This document shows, piece by piece, positions 1 through 7,622 of a DNA stretch of 40,031 nucleotides. The DNA is taken from contig VXMD01000019.1 of NCBI GenBank assembly GCA_009841255.1, positions 1 through 40,031 of the forward strand. Direction: 5' to 3'. Below the pieces are notes generated by a model. It did no database searches and had not been told where the DNA came from. It worked only from the letters and a program-made list of their open reading frames with translations. A program made the translations under genes and the position numbers. This stretch comes from Candidatus Poribacteria bacterium (GTDB lineage Bacteria > Poribacteria > WGA-4E > WGA-3G). Position 1 is the stretch's first letter, and each line of letters opens with the position of its first letter.

Positions 1-40
1 GGTGTTTCATCCCAAACCTAAAGGATTGGGCTTTCACACC
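1..40. repeat. Nested foldback at the window edge
   Basis: Nested inverted repeat: outer arms GGTGT (1-5) and ACACC (36-40), inner arms CCCAA (11-15) and TTGGG (26-30). The core contains CCTAAAGG, the complement of the CCTTTAGG seen in intergenic hairpins near 24475, 24513 and 26791. There is no T-run after it, so it is not a classical terminator. It may be one end of a longer element cut by the window edge. Confidence 0.45.
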
Positions 41-129
41 GCAACTTTAGGTAAAAAACTCGCTAAATTCGCGTCAATCCGCGATTCAGAAAGACAACCC
101 ACAAAAACTTTAAAGACCCGTCATTTTGC

Positions 130-158
130 TTGACACGAATTTATTTGTCGTCTATTTT
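130..158 (+). promoter_or_regulatory. Sigma-70-type promoter for the first PhyH gene
   Basis: TTGACA (130-135), a 17-base spacer, then TATTTT (153-158). It lies about 75 bases upstream of the ATG at 234, which has a good GGAGG ribosome binding site near 219-223. The leader includes a decayed cagttatc-type repeat (about 171-198). Confidence 0.6.
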
Positions 159-233
159 GTTACGTAGTTCTCAGTTATCGGTTTTCAGTTTCAGTTAGAA
201 GTCGTGAAATTGGATGACGGAGGTTAGAGATAC

Positions 234-1034
234 ATGGGGATTTTGACGCAAACGCAGCGTAAACAGTGGAAGACAGAGGGGTACCTCGTTTTGAAAGGGG
301 TGCTCGCTCCTGAAGAAGTCCAAGCCTTGAAAACAACTGTAGATGAAATGGATGCAGAGTTTCGGAAAGGCGAAAATGTCACTGCCGATTCTGCTTTCGA
401 CAAGCGAAATGTGATGGAAGACAACGACATTTTCGTAGATCTGATGGATCATCCGGCGACATTTCCGATCGTGCGTGAGTTGATGGGGGATTATATCCAA
501 CTGAGTATGTCGGAGGCGATCGTGCGTCCCCCGAATCCGAAAGACCAAGGGTATCTACACACGGACGGCGGGCAGGCGATGCGAACCATTCGGGTTAGCA
601 GATCGAGTTCACCCCTGCAAGTCAAAATCCATTATTTTTTGACGGATCTTGAGGAGCCGGACAGTGGTAACTTCACGGTTGTGCCGGGGAGCCATAACCG
701 GACGTTTCCAGAAACGGGTGTCAAGGACGGTCCCTATATTCCTGAAGCGGTGCAGCTATGTGTGAAAGCAGGAGATGCCGCTGTCTTTCCGCACGCGTTG
801 TGGCACGGGGTTGTCGCAAACCGCTCGGAACACGCTCGGAAAACACTAATTTATTGCTACAGCCATCACTGTTTCCGTCCGTTCGATTACGAAAAGGTGT
901 CTCCTGAACTTATGGAGCGATGCACGCCGCGTCAACGTCGGTTAATCGGAGATATCGGGGATTGGAGACCGGGATCTTATTTCTATTCGCCGGGTGATCA
1001 GGAAAAATTAATCAGCGGGCTGGAGGAAGGTTAG
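234..1034 (+). CDS. Phytanoyl-CoA dioxygenase (PhyH) family protein
   Basis: 266 residues, typical for a single-domain PhyH protein. The family are Fe(II)/2-oxoglutarate-dependent oxygenases of the double-stranded beta-helix fold that hydroxylate small organic substrates in the cytoplasm. Visible ligands are the HxD motif H109-T-D111, the distal histidine H191 in an LWHG context, and R202 as candidate 2-oxoglutarate anchor. The stretch PGSH at 151-154 is also typical. The start is set by GGAGG 10 bases upstream of ATG. It is monocistronic and converges with the Rieske gene; a small palindrome lies between them. The substrate cannot be read from the sequence. A second, divergent PhyH gene lies at 26830-27954. 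Confidence 0.85.
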   Translation: MGILTQTQRKQWKTEGYLVLKGVLAPEEVQALKTTVDEMDAEFRKGENVTADSAFDKRNVMEDNDIFVDLMDHPATFPIVRELMGDYIQLSMSEAIVRPPNPKDQGYLHTDGGQAMRTIRVSRSSSPLQVKIHYFLTDLEEPDSGNFTVVPGSHNRTFPETGVKDGPYIPEAVQLCVKAGDAAVFPHALWHGVVANRSEHARKTLIYCYSHHCFRPFDYEKVSPELMERCTPRQRRLIGDIGDWRPGSYFYSPGDQEKLISGLEEG

Positions 1035-1102
1035 TTGTAATGTGGGGAGCGGCAGTCAGGATGGTGTCCATTAAATGAGGTTTAAATTGGCAATTTCTAA
1101 AC

Positions 1103-1118
1103 GTGCGATAAATCGCAC
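1103..1118. repeat. Perfect small palindrome between convergent genes
   Basis: Arms GTGCGAT and ATCGCAC around a two-base centre, between the 3' ends of the PhyH and Rieske genes. There is no T-tract. It resembles the other short palindromes here (1753, 2897, 38887) in position, just behind stop codons. Confidence 0.6.
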
Positions 1119-1157
1119 TACTACGAACTTGCCGTAAAACTCAACATTGAAGGACTA

Positions 1158-1595
1158 CTAATCGATTTCGATGACAACGTACTGTTGTTCAACGGTGACG
1201 GGGAAGGTATCGGCGACGTAAGGACCTTTTTCGGGTCCAGAATTGGACGCTTCGATGTCCTCACCGCTCTCGACCTGGACTTCGTACTTTCTGACACGCC
1301 GTTGGGCGGGACTCCACCAAGACTGTCCTGTTTTGATGTCGAATTCCCAACTGTGCCATGGGCATCGGAGAATTTCACCTTGTCGGGTATAGTGATAACT
1401 GCCCGGTGCGGAGGATTCTAAAAAGCCAGTGACGAGTCCACTGCATAGGGGACCGCCTTGATGTGGGCAACTATTACGGATAGCGAAATATTCGCCATCG
1501 ATATTAAAAACGCCGATGGAACGACCGCCGATATCGACGATCTTACGTTCACCGGGAGGAATCTCATCTGGGGTTGCTACTACGTATTTAGGCAT
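1158..1595 (-). CDS. Rieske [2Fe-2S] ferredoxin-like protein
   Basis: 145 residues. Both cluster-binding boxes are present: C43-P-H45 followed by a QGGP segment, and C78-P-W-H81 in a CPWHSWEFD context. This gives the two Cys and two His that bind a Rieske cluster. No catalytic iron domain follows, so it is an electron-transfer component or stand-alone ferredoxin rather than a full ring-hydroxylating oxygenase. About 22 residues between the boxes (from SSAPGSY) are longer than the minimum. It is the third gene of a minus-strand run behind two amidohydrolases, separated from them by 193 bases of repeats. No Shine-Dalgarno sequence is visible; repeat sequence runs up to the ATG. The partner oxygenase is unknown. 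Confidence 0.88.
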   Translation of the reverse strand: MPKYVVATPDEIPPGERKIVDIGGRSIGVFNIDGEYFAIRNSCPHQGGPLCSGLVTGFLESSAPGSYHYTRQGEILRCPWHSWEFDIKTGQSWWSPAQRRVRKYEVQVESGEDIEASNSGPEKGPYVADTFPVTVEQQYVVIEID

Positions 1596-1604
1596 GTGGT
1601 TATT

Positions 1605-1773
1605 GGTTATTAGTTGTCAGGAACCCCAACCCCCTAAATCCCCGTTATCAGGGGGACAGGAAGTCAGAAGGAAGTCAGTTAAGAGTCGGGATTCGGAGAT
1701 CCCTCCTACCGTTAGGAGTTATTTATCAGTTATCAACAGTCAGTGATGGATTGGCGCGCTTACAAAGCGCGCC
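1605..1773. repeat. Composite intergenic repeat cluster
   Basis: Several short repeats lie back to back. There is a 'ttattagttgtcag' unit (about 1608-1621), and a CCCCCT...TTATCAGGGGG foldback near 1630-1656. A GTCGGGATTCGGAGATCCC unit (1685-1703) recurs in variant form at 37956. Next come 'ttatcagttatcaacagtcag' sequences near 1722-1744. Last is a perfect palindrome GGCGCGCTT-ACA-AAGCGCGCC (1753-1773) that begins 16 bases past the stop of the amidohydrolase. No gene is visible in it. Confidence 0.6.
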
Positions 1774-1788
1774 TACCTATTTTAATCA

Positions 1789-2865
1789 CTACAGTTTATC
1801 AAATGCGTAAAGCTCGCGGGCGTTGTCCGCTAAGATCTTGCGACGCAGTTCCGGCTTCAGGAAACTGGGTAAAGCACGGTCAGGTGAATCGAAATCCCAA
1901 TGCGGGTAATCGCTGGCGAACATGAGTTTGTCATTCATGTCCATCTGCTCAAGCATCTGCTCGAAATACTCGCGTTTCGGTGGCTCTTCCATCGGTTGTG
2001 TGCTGAGCCAGAAGTGATCTCGGATGTATTCCGAGGGTTTCCGTTTAAGGTCGGGCACCTCTATGCGTAGCCGCTCCCATGTGGCGTCAAGTCGCCACAT
2101 CAGCGGTGGAAGCCATGCGAATCCACCTTCAATGAGGACAATTTTGAGTGTCGGAAAACGCTCAAATACACCTTCCATGACGAAACTGATGACTTGGGTA
2201 TGGAAGGCTTGTGGCATACCGCCATGATCTTCAATGTAATAGGAGGGCCACCCGGCACCTGTAATGATACCCTGATTGCCTCCAAAGTGGATAGCGATGG
2301 GTAAGTCATACTCACAAGCGGCTTCGTACATTTTCCAGTATCTTCGGTTTCCAAGGGGATCCCTTGTCCGTGCGAGGAGCAAGAGCTGAACAAACGCTGG
2401 GTTGGGACCGCAGCGATGGACCTCCGCAGCCGCAAGATCTCCATCCTCATAGGGGGGAACAATAGAGGCGCGTAGGCGTGGGTCAACTTCCACCCAATCG
2501 GCGACCTGCCAATCGTTGACTGCCCGTGCGAGTGCATCACCAAATTCAAGATTCAACTGTTCACCAACAGGCATAAGCGGGGTAAGCACGCCGTACTCAA
2601 TATCGAATGCGTCCAACAATTGCGCCTGCATGAACCCCAAATCTGCACCCGGAGAGAGTCCTGAGGGGGGCCATGCGTCCCGCCGTGCGGCATTGAGGAG
2701 TGCACGCGGATAGTAGCCACCGATGCGGCCACGGAGCCCGAAAGTCTTGTAATGTTCCTGCCATCGTTCGGATAGGTAAGGAGACAACCCGCCGGGTGGA
2801 ACGGAATTGTGGACGTCGCAATCAATCACCGAGAATTTAGAACGTTTCGTCGCTGTGTTTTCCAT
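1789..2865 (-). CDS. Amidohydrolase family protein (COG2159/amidohydro_2), copy 2
   Basis: 358 residues from the ATG at 2865, chosen because GGAG lies just upstream and because the core then aligns with its neighbour; an in-frame extension to 3000 is not conserved. TIM-barrel metal-dependent hydrolase or decarboxylase of the ACMSD-like class. Metal-site motifs are D17-x-H19 near the N-terminus, a central AIHFGG histidine, and a C-terminal ASDYPHWDFD aspartate. In this class substrates are often aromatic or cyclic acids, but the substrate here is unknown. It is clearly paralogous to the gene at 2918-3988, 52 bases upstream in the same orientation, so a tandem duplication is likely. A 9-bp-arm palindrome follows its stop. 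Confidence 0.85.
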   Translation of the reverse strand: MENTATKRSKFSVIDCDVHNSVPPGGLSPYLSERWQEHYKTFGLRGRIGGYYPRALLNAARRDAWPPSGLSPGADLGFMQAQLLDAFDIEYGVLTPLMPVGEQLNLEFGDALARAVNDWQVADWVEVDPRLRASIVPPYEDGDLAAAEVHRCGPNPAFVQLLLLARTRDPLGNRRYWKMYEAACEYDLPIAIHFGGNQGIITGAGWPSYYIEDHGGMPQAFHTQVISFVMEGVFERFPTLKIVLIEGGFAWLPPLMWRLDATWERLRIEVPDLKRKPSEYIRDHFWLSTQPMEEPPKREYFEQMLEQMDMNDKLMFASDYPHWDFDSPDRALPSFLKPELRRKILADNARELYAFDKL

Positions 2866-2896
2866 TGCGTTTTTCTCCAAAAGACTTAGCGATACG

Positions 2897-2913
2897 GGCG
2901 AGGGGACCTCGCC
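2897..2913. repeat. GGCGAGG/CCTCGCC palindrome between paralogues
   Basis: Arms GGCGAGG (2897-2903) and CCTCGCC (2907-2913) with a 3-base centre. It lies between the stop of the first amidohydrolase (2918) and the start of the second (2865). It shares its arms with the palindrome at 38887-38908 and nearly with that at 21772-21793. Confidence 0.6.
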
Positions 2914-2917
2914 TCTA

Positions 2918-3988
2918 CTAGAGTTGATAGAAGGCACGGGCGTTCTCGTGTAGAATTTTACGAGCGAGTGTGCCCGGTAGTTCTGTCGGGAAAGCATCAT
3001 TAGGCGTATTGAACTGCCAATGCGGATAATCCGTTGAAAACATTAGCATTTCATCAGATTCCAATTGCCCGATAATCTGAAGAAGTTGTGTCGGTGTCGG
3101 TGGTGCATCAATCGGTTGTAAGGTAAACCGTATGTGCTTACGCATGTATTCGGAGGGCGGACGTTTCACCCACGGTGTGTTGCTTCGGAGGCCCCGCCAC
3201 TCTTTATCAATCCGCCACATAACAGCGGGAAGCCACGTAAAACCACTTTCAATCAGAACGACCCGTAGTTCAGGGAACTGGTCGAAAACGCCTTCCGCAA
3301 CGAGGCTAATCACCTGGGCTTGGAAGACCTGTGTCATCCCGCTATATTCCTCTACAAATGTGGAGGGCCAACCCGTCGCTGAGGGCTGAGTACCCGGAGC
3401 ACCGCCGTAATGGATGCCGATAGCGAGGTTATTTCGGACGGCGGCTTCGTAAATCGGATGATGAATGCGGTTACCATAAGGGATACGTGAACGGACAGGG
3501 AGTATCGCTTGGACAAACCCCGGATGACCGCCCACTCTCTCAATTTCCTTAGCAGCGAGATCTGGAAGTTGACTCGGAATCACAAGGGAAGCACGGAGTC
3601 GGGGTTCGGGATCGAGCCAATGTTCCATCTGCCAATCGTTTACCGCCTGCGCGATAGCTTCAGCGAGGTCCGGGTTGTGGACGCTTTGCACGCGATAGGC
3701 ACAATTGAGAATACCGTATTCGAGATTCCAAGCATCAAGTAGGTGTTCACGGACCTGTTCGAGGTCCACATCCCACGGAGACGGTGCGTCGGGATGTGTC
3801 GTTAGCGGTGCCTGACGCGGATAATCATTTGCATCGGGACCTCTAAAGCCGGAGGTACTACAATAGTCGCACCAAAAATCAGACATGTAAGGGAAAAGGG
3901 TCTGTAAGGTTGGAACTTCGTTATGGATATCGCAGTCAATCGCCTTAACCCCTGCTTGGACAAAATTCGGGGTATCCTTACTTTCCAT
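2918..3988 (-). CDS. Amidohydrolase family protein (COG2159/amidohydro_2), copy 1
   Basis: 356 residues, with a strong ribosome binding site (GAGGAGAGG) upstream of the ATG at 3988. Same fold and motif order as its downstream paralogue: D20-x-H22, a GIHYGG histidine in mid-protein, and STDYPHWQFN near residue 320. The two proteins share the full length, including the 'PSEY.R.H' and 'F..LR.VLIE.GF.WLP..MWR.D' blocks. It begins only 26 bases after the tRNA-Val 3' end, so its message probably starts at the tRNA promoter and is released by tRNA processing. The retained divergence suggests two related substrates or steps. Cytoplasmic, no signal peptide. Confidence 0.85.
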   Translation of the reverse strand: MESKDTPNFVQAGVKAIDCDIHNEVPTLQTLFPYMSDFWCDYCSTSGFRGPDANDYPRQAPLTTHPDAPSPWDVDLEQVREHLLDAWNLEYGILNCAYRVQSVHNPDLAEAIAQAVNDWQMEHWLDPEPRLRASLVIPSQLPDLAAKEIERVGGHPGFVQAILPVRSRIPYGNRIHHPIYEAAVRNNLAIGIHYGGAPGTQPSATGWPSTFVEEYSGMTQVFQAQVISLVAEGVFDQFPELRVVLIESGFTWLPAVMWRIDKEWRGLRSNTPWVKRPPSEYMRKHIRFTLQPIDAPPTPTQLLQIIGQLESDEMLMFSTDYPHWQFNTPNDAFPTELPGTLARKILHENARAFYQL

Positions 3989-4014
3989 CTACCTCTCCTC
4001 GCTTTGACAGACAA

Positions 4015-4087
4015 TGGGGCGTACTGGATTTGAACCAGTGACTTCTACCGTGTGAAGGTAGCGCTCGTACCCCTGAGCTAACGCCCC
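4015..4087 (-). tRNA. tRNA-Val (CAC)
   Basis: 73-base cloverleaf on the minus strand. Acceptor arms GGGGCGT/ACGCCCC, D-stem GCTC/GAGC, anticodon stem CTACC/GGTAG with loop TTCACAC (anticodon CAC), and T-stem ACTGG/CCAGT with loop TTCAAAT. CCA is not encoded. It is the second of two tRNAs served by the promoter at 4196-4224. Confidence 0.95.
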
Positions 4088-4098
4088 ACGTAAGGGTA

Positions 4099-4171
4099 TG
4101 GGCCCACTAGGACTCGAACCTAGGACCAGCCGGTTATGAGCCGGCGGCTCTGACCACTGAGCTATGGGCCC
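4099..4171 (-). tRNA. tRNA with CAU anticodon (Met elongator or Ile2)
   Basis: 73-base cloverleaf. Acceptor GGGCCCA/TGGGCCC, anticodon stem GCCGG/CCGGC, loop CTCATAA (anticodon CAT), T-stem CTAGG/CCTAG. It does not pair like an initiator. Whether the C34 is lysidine-modified (Ile2, AUA) or unmodified (elongator Met) cannot be decided by eye; the TGGTC variable loop recalls bacterial Ile2 tRNAs. Confidence 0.92.
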
Positions 4172-4195
4172 CTTTAGAATAGCTTTTGTGTGGAA

Positions 4196-4224
4196 ATTAT
4201 ATCATATTTTGCAAAAAATATCAA
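4196..4224 (-). promoter_or_regulatory. Promoter of the tRNA pair
   Basis: On the minus strand: TTGATA (4224-4219), 17 bases, TATAAT (4201-4196). The -10 is 25 bases ahead of the first tRNA base. It sits directly behind the rpoD stop codon, so the tRNAs have their own start even if rpoD transcripts read through. Confidence 0.8.
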
Positions 4225-4227
4225 ATT

Positions 4228-5769
4228 TTAATGAACAAAATCTCGGAGTTTACGGCTTCGTCTTGGGTGTCTTAACTTCCGAAGTGCTTTCGCTTCAATT
4301 TGCCGGATCCGTTCCCGTGTTACTTCAAAGATATTGCCAACCTCTTCAAGCGTCCTTGGATAGCCATCCTCAATCCCAAAACGGAGAGAAATCACCTTTC
4401 TTTCGCGTTCATTTAGTTCAGAAAGGACTTCTTGAATCTGCTCTTTGAGTATATTCAATTCCGCTTCTTGGACAGGGGAAGGAGAGTCAACATCCATAAT
4501 GAAAGCCCCAAGAGGATTCTCATCTTCTTCACCGATGGGAGTGTCTAAAGAGGCTGTTTCAGGAGCGACCGCCAAAGCCTCATTGACCTTACTGGTGGAA
4601 ATCCTGAGATCGGCGGCGATCTGTTCAGCCGAGGGTTCAGTGCCTAACTCCTGTAAGAGTGAGCGTTGCACACGTCTTATTTTGTTAATTCGTTCGTGCA
4701 TGTGAACGGGGATGCGGATCGTGCGTCCTTGGTCAGCGATGGCCCGTGTGATACCTTGTCGGATCCACCATGTGGCGTAGGTGCTAAATTTATATCCGCG
4801 CTGATAATCAAATTTGTCGACTGCTCGCATCAAACCGATATTTCCCTCCTGGATTAAGTCGAGAAATTCGAGTCCCGATGCGCGGTGCCTATGCTTCTTT
4901 GCAATACTGACAACAAGTCGGAGGTTCGCTTCAACAATCGCCATCTTTGCGTCCTGTGCTTCGGATTCACCCTTATCAATCTGCTGTGTGAGGGTCTTGA
5001 GCTGTTCTCGTGAAACACCAATTTCGGTCATGTGCTGGCGGATACTGCGTTGTAACCGAACAATGTTTACATAGGCAACTTTTGCAGCGTCGGTTTCAAA
5101 TTGACGCTCCGTTCCGTTCCTTCCGTTGAGCCATTCATCAGGGATATTATGTGTCTGCTGAAGGTATTGGATTTCACTTTCCCAAGTGCTAATCTGATAT
5201 TCAGCTTGCTTGACGCGGTCAGAAATTTTGCTAATCTCCTCCCGGTCAATCTTAAGTTCTTCAAGCGTCTTAATGAGATTGGTACGGGTTTTCGATTTTC
5301 CAGCGGTTTTCCCTCCATTCTTAGCAGTAGGAAGTGGCATAGCGGCGAGACGTTCCATCTCCAAGTTTTCAAGTACATCCAATGCTTTTTTAACCTGTTC
5401 TCGTAATTTGCGCTCCTTATTCTGGGTCGAGGTGCTGGAAACCGGCATATCGATAATATCAGAGGCACGTTTTTTAGCCGTGACGATTTTATAGAGAAGT
5501 TTCCGGACTTCGGTAAGAGCGAGTGCTGTGCCAAAGGTTGCTTCATGAGCCCTGCGATGTCCTGCCTCAATCTGCTTAGCGAGTTCAACCTCTTGCTCCT
5601 TATCAAGCAGTTGAAATTTTCCCATCTCGCGCATGTATACCTTCACAGAATCGTCCGTGTAACTTGTACCCGCGGCGACTATTTCTGCCATTTCATCTTC
5701 GTATCCGAGTTCATCATTACCGTCAGTATCCAGATAATCAAGAGTAGGATGATCCTTTAAATCCATCAT
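4228..5769 (-). CDS. rpoD: RNA polymerase primary sigma factor
   Basis: About 513 residues. Region 1.2 at about 41-75, a variable linker to about 270, region 2 at about 275-360 (with [17 protein letters not shown] and the -10-reading YATWWIRQG segment), region 3 to about 435, and region 4 at about 450-513 including the helix-turn-helix [20 protein letters not shown]. These are hallmarks of the essential housekeeping sigma. Only about 40 acidic residues precede region 1.2, so a full region 1.1 is missing. The start ATG overlaps the dnaG stop (TGATG), with AAGGAGGGAG just upstream. A TTG at 5772 and an ATG at 5766 are alternatives. Last gene of the mutS2-dnaG-rpoD operon. Confidence 0.96.
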   Translation of the reverse strand: MMDLKDHPTLDYLDTDGNDELGYEDEMAEIVAAGTSYTDDSVKVYMREMGKFQLLDKEQEVELAKQIEAGHRRAHEATFGTALALTEVRKLLYKIVTAKKRASDIIDMPVSSTSTQNKERKLREQVKKALDVLENLEMERLAAMPLPTAKNGGKTAGKSKTRTNLIKTLEELKIDREEISKISDRVKQAEYQISTWESEIQYLQQTHNIPDEWLNGRNGTERQFETDAAKVAYVNIVRLQRSIRQHMTEIGVSREQLKTLTQQIDKGESEAQDAKMAIVEANLRLVVSIAKKHRHRASGLEFLDLIQEGNIGLMRAVDKFDYQRGYKFSTYATWWIRQGITRAIADQGRTIRIPVHMHERINKIRRVQRSLLQELGTEPSAEQIAADLRISTSKVNEALAVAPETASLDTPIGEEDENPLGAFIMDVDSPSPVQEAELNILKEQIQEVLSELNERERKVISLRFGIEDGYPRTLEEVGNIFEVTRERIRQIEAKALRKLRHPRRSRKLRDFVH

Positions 5770-7622
5770 CAACTCCCTCCTTCATTTGGGTTTTCACCAC
5801 GAATGTCCGCAATATCATGATCGCGCAAGGCACGTCTTTGGTTCGAGAGTTCCACCAATTCTTTAAGGGTTTCCATTTTGTCTGCTCCCTTAGCACGTGC
5901 GTGCGAGCGCGCACGCTGTTCAAGATCTTGCGAGAGGAAATGCCGTAGTTTTTTAAGGCACCCCTCCACTCGCGCCTGTATTAGATTCGGTGGAAGCGCT
6001 CTCTGTAGAATTACACCTGAAATGAAAGCACTGAGTTTTTCATCGGGACATTCATTAATTAGGGTTTGAATATCTATCGTCTCATCATCCGTACAAGCTT
6101 CCCACAGCAACTGTGCGATTCTAACAAAGTGAGGTTCCGTGAAACTCTGATAGTCAAATTGAGATTTGACATAAGAAATTAACGCTGGACTTCGGATTAA
6201 TGCTTCAATCAATTGGCGTTCAATTTGTGCGCGGGATGTCAACTTTTGGTTATTGGTCTTGATTCGCCTCTGCTGATTGGAGGTAGGGGTTTCCTTGAAC
6301 CCTGCATCTCGTAATTCCTGCCAAAGCATGGATTCCTCTACATGAAGTTCCTTTGCGGCGTATTTGATGTATTCGTTCCGCTCTACCCGGTTCTTGAGGT
6401 TCAAGAGCGTCTCGACCACCTCTTTAACAACCTCTGCTTTCACATCAACCCGATGAATGTCCTGCTGTCGGATGGCGGCTTGAATCTGAAATTCGATGAG
6501 ATTTATCGCTTTGTCTGTGAGTTCTGTGAACGCATCAGCCCCATGTTGTCGCGTAAATGAATCTGGATCTTCGCCTGTAGGTAGCAGAGCAATGCGCACC
6601 CGCATCCCTTCTGTGAGTAGCCGGTGCAACCCACGTTGTGCGGCTTGGAAACCGGAGGCATCTCCATCATAGACAATAATAACTTCAGGAGCAAACCGCT
6701 TCAATAAGTTCGCATGATTTTCGCTCAACGCGGTTCCGGAGGAGGCGACTACATTCTCAATCCCAGACTGAAAAAGCATCAAAACGTCCATATAGCCCTC
6801 TACGAGGAGGACACGCTGCTTCTTGTAGATAGATTGGCGTGCTTTATCGAGGTTGTACAGGATATTGCTTTTATCATACAGAACTGTCGCCGGAGAATTC
6901 AGATACTTCGGTTGATGTTCTTCAGAAAGCGAGCGTCCACCAAAACCGACGGGTATACCGCGTTCATTGTAAATCGGAAAAAGGACCCTGTTCCAAAATC
7001 GATCCTGTGGACCCCGATCTTCATCCCGAATCAGTCCGGCATCAATGAGTTGCTGTATCGTAAAGCCTTTATCCATCGCGACTCTAATAAACTCACGTCG
7101 CCCAGACTTGGCGTAGCCCAACTGGAAGGAACGGAGCGTTTTCAGTTGGACACCCCGGTGCTTGAGATACTGCCTCGCCGACGTACCCGCTCTATCACTC
7201 AGAAGTTGGTTATGGTAGTATTCCACAGCAAACTTATTGAGATCTTCCAAGGTCGTGAACCGTCTTCGGTTTGCACTTTCGCGACCCTCTCGATTCGGGA
7301 GGTCAATATTCAGTCTTCCGGCTAACCACTCCAGTGTCTCCATGAAGTTCTTGCCTTCATGATTTTGCACAAAAGAAATGACATTGCCCCCCGTTTGACA
7401 TCCAAAACAGTAAAACATCTGTTTTTGCGGTGAGACCGTGAAGGAGGGTGTTTTTTCGTCGTGAAATGGGCAGAGTCCCTTGTAATCTCGACCTGCAGGA
7501 CGCAGCACGACCCCACACTCGGAGATGACTTCAACAATATCACTCCGGCTCTGAATCTCATCAATTGTTTCGCGTGGCACAGTGCCTCTGGTCTGTGGGC
7601 TGTTCACGGTGATCTGTCTCAC
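5769..7622 (-). CDS. dnaG: DNA primase
   Basis: 617 residues, normal length. The CHC2 zinc finger has ligands C51, H54, C72 and C75. The Toprim catalytic core has E275 (LLVEGYMDV) and the D319-G-D321 motif. The C-terminal helicase-binding part starts near residue 460. It makes RNA primers at the replication fork with the DnaB helicase. The GTG start overlaps the mutS2 stop by four bases (GTGA), and the stop overlaps the rpoD ATG, so the three genes are translationally coupled. A GTG 14 codons further in, just before PRETIDEI, matches the usual DnaG N-terminus and is an alternative start. Confidence 0.96.
   Translation of the reverse strand: MRQITVNSPQTRGTVPRETIDEIQSRSDIVEVISECGVVLRPAGRDYKGLCPFHDEKTPSFTVSPQKQMFYCFGCQTGGNVISFVQNHEGKNFMETLEWLAGRLNIDLPNREGRESANRRRFTTLEDLNKFAVEYYHNQLLSDRAGTSARQYLKHRGVQLKTLRSFQLGYAKSGRREFIRVAMDKGFTIQQLIDAGLIRDEDRGPQDRFWNRVLFPIYNERGIPVGFGGRSLSEEHQPKYLNSPATVLYDKSNILYNLDKARQSIYKKQRVLLVEGYMDVLMLFQSGIENVVASSGTALSENHANLLKRFAPEVIIVYDGDASGFQAAQRGLHRLLTEGMRVRIALLPTGEDPDSFTRQHGADAFTELTDKAINLIEFQIQAAIRQQDIHRVDVKAEVVKEVVETLLNLKNRVERNEYIKYAAKELHVEESMLWQELRDAGFKETPTSNQQRRIKTNNQKLTSRAQIERQLIEALIRSPALISYVKSQFDYQSFTEPHFVRIAQLLWEACTDDETIDIQTLINECPDEKLSAFISGVILQRALPPNLIQARVEGCLKKLRHFLSQDLEQRARSHARAKGADKMETLKELVELSNQRRALRDHDIADIRGENPNEGGS

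Noticed and set aside
2866-3000. N-terminal extension of the second amidohydrolase to 3000
   Set aside because: It overlaps the end of the upstream paralogue, contains the palindrome at 2897, and has no ribosome binding site; the ATG at 2865 has one and aligns with the paralogue.
6714-7325. 203-residue plus-strand frame inside dnaG
   Set aside because: Entirely antisense to a well-supported essential gene, with no domain and no ribosome binding site.
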